A stretch of DNA of 30,497 bases from a virus. The position numbers were made by a program, and so were the translations under genes. Position 1 is the first letter of the stretch, and every line of letters begins with the position of its first letter. The stretch spans positions 1 through 30,497 of IMG/VR virus record IMGVR_UViG_3300030104_004124. One strand, given 5' to 3'. The notes under the pieces are model-generated. The model saw only the letters and a program-made list of their open reading frames with translations, was not told the DNA's origin and did not search any database. Below, one piece after another: positions 18,159 to 26,380 of the stretch.

Positions 18159-20462
18159 ATGGCAAAAGCAAAAAAGAGAGTAGATCAGGTAAGGCAGTTA
18201 TTTCACTTAGCAGATAATACTACTAGAAGGCAATGGCAAAAGATAAATCAAAAAGGATATGAGTTTGCCCATGATGAGCAGTTAGCTGCTAATGACAAGG
18301 AAGCTTTAGAAGAACAAGGCATGCCTACATTTACTATTAACAGGATATTGCCTGTAGTAGAGATGCTTAATTTTTATGCAACAGCTAAATCTCCTAGGTG
18401 GCAAGCTATTGGAGTTGAAGGTAGCGATACTGATGTAGCAGCTGTATTTTCTGATTTAACAGATTATGTATGGCACAATTCAAATGGATCTACATTATAT
18501 ACTAATGCTATTAACGATTCTGTAACTAAAGGTATTGGATATTTATTAGTTACTGTGGATAAAGATGCTGACAATGGATTAGGGGAGGTTGTTATACAGC
18601 AGCCAGAACCATTTGATGTTTATATTGACCCTAAGTCAAGAGACATGTTGTTTAGTGATGCAGCATATATAATGGTTAGAAAGGTTCTTCCTAAGAATCA
18701 TTTAATGAAGATCTTTCCTGACCATAAAAGAAAAATATCTCAATCTAATAGTAATGAGCAACATAATAGTAGCTACTCTACAAGATCTGTAGGAGATGAT
18801 GATCAGAAGTTATTTGCTTATAACGATACTCAAGATGAAGATTGGGCAATAAAGCCTACTGGTGAAATGGATCAACTGGTAGAGTTCTTTGAAATATATG
18901 AAAAGATTAAGATGTCTTATATAAGCTTATTCTATCGTATACCACCAGATCCAGAGCAATTAAAGCAATTAAAACAGCAATGCGATGTTATGGTTCAGGA
19001 GATGCAAGCCGAAGCTGAAGTTGAAATGCTAGAACAGCAAAGACAAATGCAAGAGGCAGTTCAGAAAGGTGAAATGTTACCTGAGCGTTATGAGCTTGAA
19101 ATGCAAAAAGCACAACAAATGATGCAACAGCAATTAGCAGCATATGCACAAGAGTGTATGAGTAAGTTACAAGCAGAAGCATCTAAGATTGAAAATAAGA
19201 TAATTACTGAAAAAGAATTTAATATATTAATGAAGGATCCACAGATAGCTAAGAATGTTGTGGATAAAGTTCAATTTTATTCTTCAAGAATTAAGCAAAC
19301 TTGCGTTGCGGGCGATAAGCTGTTATATGAAACAACTCTCCCCGATACAATCACTGAGTACCCTATTATTCCATTTCATTTCAAATGGACAGGTACTCCT
19401 TATCCTATATCAGCTGTATCGCCCTTAATTGGAAAGCAGCAAGAGATTAATAAGGCACATCAGATAATGGTGCACAATGCTTCATTAGGATCTAGTTTAA
19501 GGTGGATGTATGAAGAGGGATCTATTGATGCAGAGACTTGGGAAAAATATTCTTCAAGTCCTGGAGCTTTATTACCTATCAGACCTGGAGTTGAAAGACC
19601 TACTCCTGTTATGCCTGCTCCGTTATCAAGTGCATTTTTCCAAATAGTTCAACAGGGAAAAAATGATATGGAATATTTAGCAGGGATATATAGCTCTATG
19701 ATGGGAGACAGCTCTCAAGCAGGTGAAACATATAGAGGAATGTTAGCTTTAGACGAATATGGTACTAGGAGGATAAAGCAATGGATGACCACTTCAATTG
19801 AACCTGCATTGAGGCAATTAGGTAAATCAGTATTGCAGTTTTCACAATCTACATATACTGCTTATAAAAGATTTAGACTTATACAGCCTAATGCTATTCA
19901 AGCAGAGCAAGAACAAGAAATTAACATACCAGTTTACAATGATATGGGAGAAGCTATTGGTAAGTCAATGGATATTGAATCTCTTAAATATGATGTAAGA
20001 GTTGTTCAAGGATCTACATTACCAGTCAATAGATGGGCTTATTTAGAAGAGCTAAAACAGTTAATGCAACTTGGAGTTGTAGATGATATAGCTGTATTAG
20101 CAGAAACAGATATAAAGAACAAGGAAAACATTGTCAAAAGAAAATCATTATACTCACAACTACAAGGCCAAGTACAACAATTATCCGAAGCTGTTAAGGA
20201 TAAGGAAGGTACTATTGAAACACTTGAAAGACAGCTGGTACAGGCTGGCATCAAGCAAAAAGTAATGCAGGCTGATGTAGAGATAAATAAAAAGAAAGAA
20301 GAAGTTAAGTCTCAAATGGGTAAAGAGTTTGTTGAGACTGAAGGAAAACAAAAATTATTGCGGAATGTAATGTCTAATAATGTAGAGTCTCAAAAGCAGC
20401 AAGCGGCTAACATGTTACAGTCTGCAAAAAATAGTTTGGATAGTAAGAACAACAATAGTTAA
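18159..20462 (+). CDS. P22-type portal protein
   Basis: The 767-residue length and layout match P22-like portals. Features include an N-terminal RRQWQKINQKGYEFAHDEQ segment, GMPTFTINRILPVVEML (52-68), AKSPRWQAIG (74-83), a GIGYLLVTVD strand and EPFDVYIDPKSRD (148-160). A Gln/Glu-rich coiled coil lies at about residues 266-355, followed by the conserved ITEYPIIPFHFKWTGTPYP and a long C-terminal helix (barrel). Twelve copies form the ring at the capsid vertex through which DNA passes. GAGGATATATA before the ATG is the ribosome site. The large central coiled coil is longer than in P22 itself. Confidence 0.85.
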   Translation: MAKAKKRVDQVRQLFHLADNTTRRQWQKINQKGYEFAHDEQLAANDKEALEEQGMPTFTINRILPVVEMLNFYATAKSPRWQAIGVEGSDTDVAAVFSDLTDYVWHNSNGSTLYTNAINDSVTKGIGYLLVTVDKDADNGLGEVVIQQPEPFDVYIDPKSRDMLFSDAAYIMVRKVLPKNHLMKIFPDHKRKISQSNSNEQHNSSYSTRSVGDDDQKLFAYNDTQDEDWAIKPTGEMDQLVEFFEIYEKIKMSYISLFYRIPPDPEQLKQLKQQCDVMVQEMQAEAEVEMLEQQRQMQEAVQKGEMLPERYELEMQKAQQMMQQQLAAYAQECMSKLQAEASKIENKIITEKEFNILMKDPQIAKNVVDKVQFYSSRIKQTCVAGDKLLYETTLPDTITEYPIIPFHFKWTGTPYPISAVSPLIGKQQEINKAHQIMVHNASLGSSLRWMYEEGSIDAETWEKYSSSPGALLPIRPGVERPTPVMPAPLSSAFFQIVQQGKNDMEYLAGIYSSMMGDSSQAGETYRGMLALDEYGTRRIKQWMTTSIEPALRQLGKSVLQFSQSTYTAYKRFRLIQPNAIQAEQEQEINIPVYNDMGEAIGKSMDIESLKYDVRVVQGSTLPVNRWAYLEELKQLMQLGVVDDIAVLAETDIKNKENIVKRKSLYSQLQGQVQQLSEAVKDKEGTIETLERQLVQAGIKQKVMQADVEINKKKEEVKSQMGKEFVETEGKQKLLRNVMSNNVESQKQQAANMLQSAKNSLDSKNNNS

Positions 20463-20500
20463 GCTATCCACATTGACGTAAAGCTAAATAAGGAGAAAAG

Positions 20501-21412
20501 ATGACAGATACAACAGAAAGTCAAGGTAACCCTGAGATTGGAATGCAAGCAGATTCTTTTGAAGCTGTAGAAGCACAGTCCAATGAAGGCTCTGAGACTT
20601 TTTTTAATGATCTAGAACAACAAGTCAATGGTGGTATCATAGATGAAACCGCTGAGGTAACCCAACAAGAAATAAGTGGCTCCGAACAGGTAACCCACAA
20701 TACACAAAGCGTTGGCTCCGAGAATGTGGAACCTCCAACAGATAACGGCACTGATTGGAAGAAAAGATACGAAGACTCTAGTAGAGAGGCCGTTAAGTTG
20801 TCTGAACAGTATAGAAGCGTTGAACCTTTTGTACCTGTTTTAGAGGCAATGAAAAACGATAGTGGATTAGTGGATCATGTACGGGATTACTTGAAAAATG
20901 GTGGAAAACCTGCACAATCAGTTCAAGAGCGATTAGGCCTTGATGAAGATTTTGTGTTTGACGCTAACGATATAACAGACCCTGATTCTGACAGTGCTAA
21001 AGTAATGAATGCACATGTTGACTCAATGGTACAACAGAGGGTTGGACAAATGCTTAATGTTGAAAAACAAAGAGCACAAAAAATCCAGCAATCTCAAGCC
21101 AGAGTTGCAGAAGAAAGAGCATTTATGCAAAAGAACAATATGTCAGAGGATCAGTTTAACTCTTTTAAAGAAAAGGCACAACAGCATGTTATGACTTTAG
21201 ATGATGTAAATTATTTACTGAATCGAAATCAAAACAATACTAATGTAGCTAATTCTACAAAAGCAGAAATGTTAAATCAAATGAAGAATGTCCGTAATAT
21301 GCCTACTTCCGCATCGGGAGCGAACAGTCAAGGTCAGCAGAGATCACAATCAGACGAAGTGTTTGATTTGATAAATGGCTTTGATAATGATGTAGATAAC
21401 TTGTTCGGTTAG
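20501..21412 (+). CDS. capsid scaffolding protein
   Basis: The 303-residue protein is acidic. The first 85 residues are disordered and rich in Glu, Gln, Ser and Thr, followed by WKKRYEDSSREAVKLSEQYR. A helical core includes MVQQRVGQMLNVEKQRAQKIQQSQARVAEERAF (about 178-210), and the C-terminus is short and acidic (FDLINGFDNDVDNLFG). Lying between portal and major capsid protein with this composition, it is almost certainly the scaffold that guides prohead assembly and then leaves. Ribosome site AAGGAG. Confidence 0.75.
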   Translation: MTDTTESQGNPEIGMQADSFEAVEAQSNEGSETFFNDLEQQVNGGIIDETAEVTQQEISGSEQVTHNTQSVGSENVEPPTDNGTDWKKRYEDSSREAVKLSEQYRSVEPFVPVLEAMKNDSGLVDHVRDYLKNGGKPAQSVQERLGLDEDFVFDANDITDPDSDSAKVMNAHVDSMVQQRVGQMLNVEKQRAQKIQQSQARVAEERAFMQKNNMSEDQFNSFKEKAQQHVMTLDDVNYLLNRNQNNTNVANSTKAEMLNQMKNVRNMPTSASGANSQGQQRSQSDEVFDLINGFDNDVDNLFG

Positions 21413-21467
21413 GCTTATAAAAAATTTATAGTCTATCCGATTTAATAAATAAATAGGAGATAGACAG

Positions 21468-22934
21468 ATGTCTGATATTCTGAATGTAACCGGTAGTAAT
21501 TATACTGCCGAACCTGCAGAACAATACGGGCCAGATGTCAATACAGGTGCTCTTCGTAGAAAGTATAACTTTGGCGATAAAGTATCTGAATTAAGTTTGG
21601 CACAAGATCCGTTTTTTCGTTTTGTATCAATGGTTTCTAAGAAACCGACTGATGATCCAACTTTCAAATTTACTGAAAAGCGTGAATCATACACAAAAAG
21701 ATATGTTTATATTAATAAGCATGATAATAATACAGGAACAGCTAACGTAGCAAATTCAACTGCTATTAACGCTTCTGCTGATGCGGCTGGAGATTCAATT
21801 TCTCTTGAAGTTGGAACTGACTGGATGAGCAATGGTAATAGGAGAAAGGCGTATGGCCAAACTGCTGATGGTATAGGTGATAGCGGTACTGAGCCAGAAT
21901 TTCTTTTTCCAGGCCAGTTATTAAAGCTTCCTATAACAACTGCTAACAATGCTTCACATGATCAATCTGTTTCTGATTATTTAGTTGTTAAGATTGATAC
22001 TGTTAAGGCTGGTATAACTTCCAATTATAAGATTGTAGACTGTAAAGTAGTAAAAGGTGAGTCTACCGCAGCTACAACTTATTTTATGGGCGCTCCAAGC
22101 GCAGCTTTACTTGCAGGATCCAATGAAGGGCTTGAGCCATATCGTTGTTATGTTGTTGGTACTGCCTTTTCTAAAGGAAGTGGTTATCCAGAAACTTGGA
22201 ATGATCAGCCATATTCAACAGCTACAGGCCAAACTCAAATATTCAAAACATCATGTGTAATGGATAATACTGATCGTGCTACTGTATTGAAGTACGAAGG
22301 TAATGAGTGGGCTCGTATCTGGAAGCAAAAGTTGATTGAGCATAAATGGGATATTGAAAATGCATTATTATTTGGCCAGCAAAATGCAACTTACAACACT
22401 ACTCAAGGTGCTGTAGATTGGATTAGCCAATATGGAAATGCTTTTTCATTAGATATTGCAACAAAGTCTCAAGATGATTTTCTTGATGATATGTCTGCAA
22501 TGTTGGATCCAAGATATAACAATTCAGCTTCAACTGTATTCTTCTGCAACACAGCAGTTTACAATTGGTTGCATAAATTATCTGGATACTTTAGAAATAA
22601 TGTAGAATCATCTGCTAACTATAGAGCTGATTTTTCATTAGCTGGAAAGAAAAAAGTATTTGGTATTGATATTACTACTATATCAACTGTATACGGTGAT
22701 ATGAACATTGCACGTAATGTGCATTTAGATGGTACTAATGTTAAGATTCTTGGAATCAACATGAAGTATTGTGCATATCGTCCATTAGTTGGTAATGGTA
22801 TTAATCGTGATACTGGAATCTACGTAGGAGTTCAAACTTTAGAGAACTCTGGGGTCGATCGTAGAGTAGATCAAATCTTAACTGAAGCGGGAATGGAATG
22901 GTGTTGTCCAGAAACTCACGCTTTATGGACATAG
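21468..22934 (+). CDS. major capsid protein
   Basis: The 488-residue protein follows portal and scaffold, as a major capsid protein does. Segments such as LSLAQDPFFRFVSMVSKKPTDD (40-61), the EGNEWARIWKQKLIEHKWDIENALLFGQ helix (about 275-302) and a conserved-looking C-terminus (GVDRRVDQILTEAGMEWCCPETHALW) are consistent with an HK97-fold capsid protein, perhaps of the SU10-like group. It would form the icosahedral shell. A strong TAGGAGATAGACAG ribosome site fits high expression. The exact subfamily is not determined. Confidence 0.8.
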   Translation: MSDILNVTGSNYTAEPAEQYGPDVNTGALRRKYNFGDKVSELSLAQDPFFRFVSMVSKKPTDDPTFKFTEKRESYTKRYVYINKHDNNTGTANVANSTAINASADAAGDSISLEVGTDWMSNGNRRKAYGQTADGIGDSGTEPEFLFPGQLLKLPITTANNASHDQSVSDYLVVKIDTVKAGITSNYKIVDCKVVKGESTAATTYFMGAPSAALLAGSNEGLEPYRCYVVGTAFSKGSGYPETWNDQPYSTATGQTQIFKTSCVMDNTDRATVLKYEGNEWARIWKQKLIEHKWDIENALLFGQQNATYNTTQGAVDWISQYGNAFSLDIATKSQDDFLDDMSAMLDPRYNNSASTVFFCNTAVYNWLHKLSGYFRNNVESSANYRADFSLAGKKKVFGIDITTISTVYGDMNIARNVHLDGTNVKILGINMKYCAYRPLVGNGINRDTGIYVGVQTLENSGVDRRVDQILTEAGMEWCCPETHALWT

Positions 22935-22945
22935 GGAGATAAATT

Positions 22946-23452
22946 ATGGCAAATCCTTTATACGGACAAAATAAGACTGATGATGTATTAGATCTTGTAT
23001 CTGATGGTAAAAAAGACGTTTTAACGTTAACTGCCGCACATACACTAAGCGCATCTGATGCAGGAAAGTTAATAGTTGTTAATTCTGCTGCAATTGAAAT
23101 CACTTTACCTTCAGCTGCAGCTGGAATGGTTTTTGACTTTGTGTTTATGATAGATACTACTGCTGGAGCTACTATTCTAGCATCTTCTGGCGATTGTTTC
23201 TTTGGAACAGTAACTGTCAATTCAACTACTAAGACTAAATCTAGTGCTCAATCTATTGATCATGCTACAGCTATTGGTACAGTAGCTAGTTATGATAATC
23301 TAGACTTTGTTCACGATTCTGATACTCTGGGTGGCAAGGCTGGTGATAGTGTAAGATGTATTGCTGTAGATGATACTGCTTGGATGGTTAATGGAGCATT
23401 AGTATCTGATGGTACTGATCCAGATGGTATAGCTGCAATTAATGCAGGTTAA
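22946..23452 (+). CDS. capsid decoration-type protein A
   Basis: The 168 residues are beta-rich. LTLTAAHTLSASDAGKLIVVNSAAIEITLPSAAAGMVFDF (about 26-65) is the start of the short beta-barrel found in many phage decoration and surface proteins. It directly follows the capsid gene and is a divergent copy of the next gene (shared S.SDAGKL..V...I.LP pattern). It probably binds the outer capsid surface to stabilise the head; that role is inferred from position. Confidence 0.6.
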   Translation: MANPLYGQNKTDDVLDLVSDGKKDVLTLTAAHTLSASDAGKLIVVNSAAIEITLPSAAAGMVFDFVFMIDTTAGATILASSGDCFFGTVTVNSTTKTKSSAQSIDHATAIGTVASYDNLDFVHDSDTLGGKAGDSVRCIAVDDTAWMVNGALVSDGTDPDGIAAINAG

Positions 23453-23463
23453 GGGGGTGACTA

Positions 23464-23910
23464 ATGGCTAATGCAAAAATAGGAAGTTATCCTTCTCACG
23501 GTCTTCAAGTTGTAGAGAAAATTGATAGTGCAAAACAATTAACTAGAAGTGATTCTGGTAAGTTATTTTTTGTAGAACAAGCAGGGAGTACATATGTTAT
23601 AAATCTTCCAGAGCTTTCTACAAATATGGCTGGCTGGCAAGCTAAGTTTATTTGTAGTGCTATTGATGGATCTGTAGAACTAAATGGTTATGGAGTTGTC
23701 GCTGGTGGTGGAACCACTGGCGATAATGACGTGATGAGATTTGTTGAGATAGGACATACTGAAGCGACAACTGCTGATGTCGATGGTATATCATTCGGCG
23801 CATCTGCAACTACTGTAGGAGCTACAATCGAAATCTATACTGATGGAACTTATTGGTTTGCGTATGGATTTGGAGCTATAGCTAACGATATAGTTGCTGT
23901 TGACGCTTAA
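23464..23910 (+). CDS. capsid decoration-type protein B (paralogue of A)
   Basis: In this 148-residue protein, KQLTRSDSGKLFFVEQAGSTYVINLPELSTNMAGWQAKF aligns with the same region of the gene before it, and the C-termini are both beta-rich with a conserved aromatic pair (AWMVNG versus YWFAYGFG). Ribosome site AAGGGGGTGA. The two genes probably arose by duplication and may form mixed surface trimers or different surface layers. Confidence 0.6.
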   Translation: MANAKIGSYPSHGLQVVEKIDSAKQLTRSDSGKLFFVEQAGSTYVINLPELSTNMAGWQAKFICSAIDGSVELNGYGVVAGGGTTGDNDVMRFVEIGHTEATTADVDGISFGASATTVGATIEIYTDGTYWFAYGFGAIANDIVAVDA

Positions 23911-23926
23911 ATAAACTAAAATCGTT

Positions 23927-23968
23927 CACTCCCTCTGTAGAGATGTGGGGTCTCTTCTAGGGGGAGTG
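23927..23968 (+). other. nested hairpin between decoration and adaptor genes
   Basis: CACTCCC (23927-23933) pairs perfectly with GGGAGTG (23962-23968) and encloses AGAGA/TCTCT. It lies in the only sizeable gap of this part of the late operon. No strong T-run follows, so partial termination or an RNA-processing site are both possible. It resembles the closed-helix elements of the early block in its GC-rich closing arms. Confidence 0.45.
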
Positions 23969-23987
23969 GACACCTTAGGAATAATAA

Positions 23988-25421
23988 ATGGCAACTTTTC
24001 AAGAACAAGTTCAAGATTTAACTTCGCTCACAGTATCTGATACTGATGAGCTTTCGCAGTTTTTAAAAGATGGTGTAATAGATGTTACTAATAAGTGGTT
24101 AGCTATTAGACCTCAAGATGCAGACATGTTTATGGCTTCTACAGCTGAACAAGCATCTAATGGTGCTGATTTAAATGGAGCTAAAATTGTTACTGTTGTC
24201 CGTGAAGATGGCACTAATAATCAATGGAGAAAGTGCAGAAAAATATCTTTAGGATTACAATATGATGTTACAGATCCAGATAGTTTAAATTATGCCTCTG
24301 CAACAAATCCTGCATACATGCAAGATGAAGATGGAAAGATTAGTGTATTTCCAGTGCCTGGATCAGATCCAAATGCTTATAAGATATATTATGTAAATAA
24401 TACTCCTGTAGATGCAAGTGGAACAGCATTAGCTTATAATGATACTGATATAAAATACTTTCCAAGTGATAAAATTTATTTAGTAACAATTTATGCATCA
24501 ATGAGATTGGTGCAAGCAACTATAGGTGGGATAGCTAATTTATCAATTACAGCTGTACCGCCTGATGTTCCTTCTGCGCCTAGTTTTTCAGGAGCAACTG
24601 TAACATTGCAAACAGCTGGTAGTTTAGGAACTGCTCCTACTTATACTTCTCCAACTACAACTGTATCTGGAACAGCATGGGCTACAGCTTACCCTGATCA
24701 ATATAGTGCTATAACTACTGCTTGGACAGCTTTAAATGCTGCTGTTGATAATATTAAAACAGGAGTATGGGATGATTCTGGTAACTATTCTAGCGGAGAT
24801 TTTACAAAAATAAAAAACGCTTTAGATAATGCTCAAAATATTATAGACGATGGAGCAACTCTTACTGGAGGAGCTGCAACACATGATGCTATTTCTTTAC
24901 TTACTACAGAAGAAGACTTAGAAATGGTTCAGGCAGCTATTGGTATTGCAAGTTCTGAATTACAAAGAGCTTCATTGCATGTTCAAGAAACAGATCTTAT
25001 AACAAAAACAGCAATACAAGAAGCTCAAGGATTTGCTCAAGAAGTTCAATCTAGACTTTCTAATGTTTCTGCTAAAACTTCAGAGTATCAAGTTAGAGTA
25101 CAAGATGCTTTAAATACTTTTAATAAAGAAAATGTTGCATATCAATCTACAGTTCAAGAAGCTTTACAAGAACTTCAAGTAGCGTCAGCAAAAGCTCAAA
25201 AAGATGCTGATTTGTCTCAACAGAAAGAATTAGCTGAATATAGTAATAGATTGCAAAGATTTCAAAATGAAATAACTGCATATCAAGCAGATATTGGAGG
25301 ACAAGTTCAAGAGCATGGTGCAAAGATGCAAGGATTACAAGCTCAGTACAATACATTGAGACAGCAGTATACTGAAGCATTTGGTATAGCTGCCCCTAAG
25401 CAACCTCAAGGAGCTAGGTAA
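23988..25421 (+). CDS. head-tail adaptor-like virion protein with C-terminal coiled coil
   Basis: In this 477-residue protein, residues 1-180 look like a connector domain: FQEQVQDLTSL, FLKDGVIDVTNKWLAIRPQD, then strands and the DKIYLVTIYASMRLVQATIG helix. A Pro/Thr/Ser-rich linker follows (190-230). Residues about 310-470 are a long coiled coil (SELQRASLHVQETDLITKTA; KENVAYQSTVQEALQELQVA) rich in Gln and Ala. Adaptors ending in a coil are known in marine podovirus-like phages. It would attach below the portal. The domain match is by pattern, not by a signature motif. Confidence 0.55.
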   Translation: MATFQEQVQDLTSLTVSDTDELSQFLKDGVIDVTNKWLAIRPQDADMFMASTAEQASNGADLNGAKIVTVVREDGTNNQWRKCRKISLGLQYDVTDPDSLNYASATNPAYMQDEDGKISVFPVPGSDPNAYKIYYVNNTPVDASGTALAYNDTDIKYFPSDKIYLVTIYASMRLVQATIGGIANLSITAVPPDVPSAPSFSGATVTLQTAGSLGTAPTYTSPTTTVSGTAWATAYPDQYSAITTAWTALNAAVDNIKTGVWDDSGNYSSGDFTKIKNALDNAQNIIDDGATLTGGAATHDAISLLTTEEDLEMVQAAIGIASSELQRASLHVQETDLITKTAIQEAQGFAQEVQSRLSNVSAKTSEYQVRVQDALNTFNKENVAYQSTVQEALQELQVASAKAQKDADLSQQKELAEYSNRLQRFQNEITAYQADIGGQVQEHGAKMQGLQAQYNTLRQQYTEAFGIAAPKQPQGAR

Positions 25422-25813
25422 TGGCTACTACTTATAGAGTAAGATATAAAAATCATGCTACACCTCAAGAACAGCATAGTGCTGGAGATAGATATTATTT
25501 AGATAGTGATGCTGGTAAAAAGTTTTCAGGAACTGGAGATATAGGAGGAGCTACATTAGGAGGTTCAAGATCTTTGGTAGAAAATTTTGCAGTAACTGAT
25601 AGCGCATCTATTACTTTAACAAGTTCTACTGACTTTTTTTATATTAAAAATACAGGTGACAGCGATGTGCTACTATGTGTTGATGGAACGACTTATATTA
25701 TTATATTATCAAGCAGTGAAGCATTTGCTTCTCAACTATCTAATTCTGCAGTAATTAAGGTTAAATGTACGTCTGGAGAAACCTCAACAGTAGAATATTA
25801 TAAGGCTAATTAA
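25421..25813 (+). CDS. small beta-rich virion protein A
   Basis: This 130-residue protein ends in a beta-sandwich-like repeat: SASITLTSSTDFFYIKNTGD, VLLCVDGTTYIIILSSSE, VIKVKCTSGETSTVEYYK. The next gene ends in the same order of strands, so the two are paralogues. Overlaps of one base on both sides (TAATGG) show tight coupling. Probably a minor tail or surface component. Confidence 0.55.
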   Translation: MATTYRVRYKNHATPQEQHSAGDRYYLDSDAGKKFSGTGDIGGATLGGSRSLVENFAVTDSASITLTSSTDFFYIKNTGDSDVLLCVDGTTYIIILSSSEAFASQLSNSAVIKVKCTSGETSTVEYYKAN

Positions 25814-26358
25814 TGGCAAACGCAAGAAAAGTAATATTTAGTACTTATGTAATACCAACTCAGATTAAAGAGATGGAAGAAGCAAATGTAACACATGAAG
25901 AATTTCAAAGTGAAGTGGGAAAAACATTAGGTGGAAAAGGAACTGCTATTATAGATGCTTCTCAATGGGGCGATAAATGGACTTCAACTACTCATGGAGA
26001 GATAAATAAATGGGAAGAGTTTACAGATGTAAATTGGGAAGATGTATTATTATATCCAACTAAAAGTGGAAGAGTTGCATTAACTGATAGTGCTACGCAA
26101 TTATCAACTGATAGTAATGATTGTGCATTTTTATATATAAAGAATTTAGGGTTAACAAACGAAGTATTATTATCATTACAAGGCAATGACAACAGTAAGT
26201 ATTTGATTATTATTCCTCCTGAGGGAAGTATAAATATTAGAGGTGCTGCTGGAGACGAGAGATCGGGTATATCTGCCCCTATTGATTGTAATGATATTTA
26301 TGTAAAGTGTAGTGCAAGTGAAACTACAGAAATAGAATATTTAATAGCAAAAGGATAA
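25813..26358 (+). CDS. small beta-rich virion protein B (paralogue of A)
   Basis: The 181-residue protein has an N-terminal half that is unique (KVIFSTYVIPTQIKEMEEAN; WGDKWTSTTHGEINKWEE). The C-terminal 90 residues repeat the layout of the preceding protein (CAFLYIKNLGLTNEVLLSLQ, KYLIIIPPEGSINI, DIYVKCSASETTEIEYLIA). The extra N-terminal part may form a base or attachment domain. Confidence 0.55.
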   Translation: MANARKVIFSTYVIPTQIKEMEEANVTHEEFQSEVGKTLGGKGTAIIDASQWGDKWTSTTHGEINKWEEFTDVNWEDVLLYPTKSGRVALTDSATQLSTDSNDCAFLYIKNLGLTNEVLLSLQGNDNSKYLIIIPPEGSINIRGAAGDERSGISAPIDCNDIYVKCSASETTEIEYLIAKG

Positions 26359-26380
26359 CGCATTAGTAAGGATATCTGAA

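Noticed and set aside
20463-21467. Hairpin-like AT-rich stretches around the scaffold and capsid genes
   Set aside because: They are short A/T palindromes expected by chance in AT-rich DNA and lack GC stems or T-runs.
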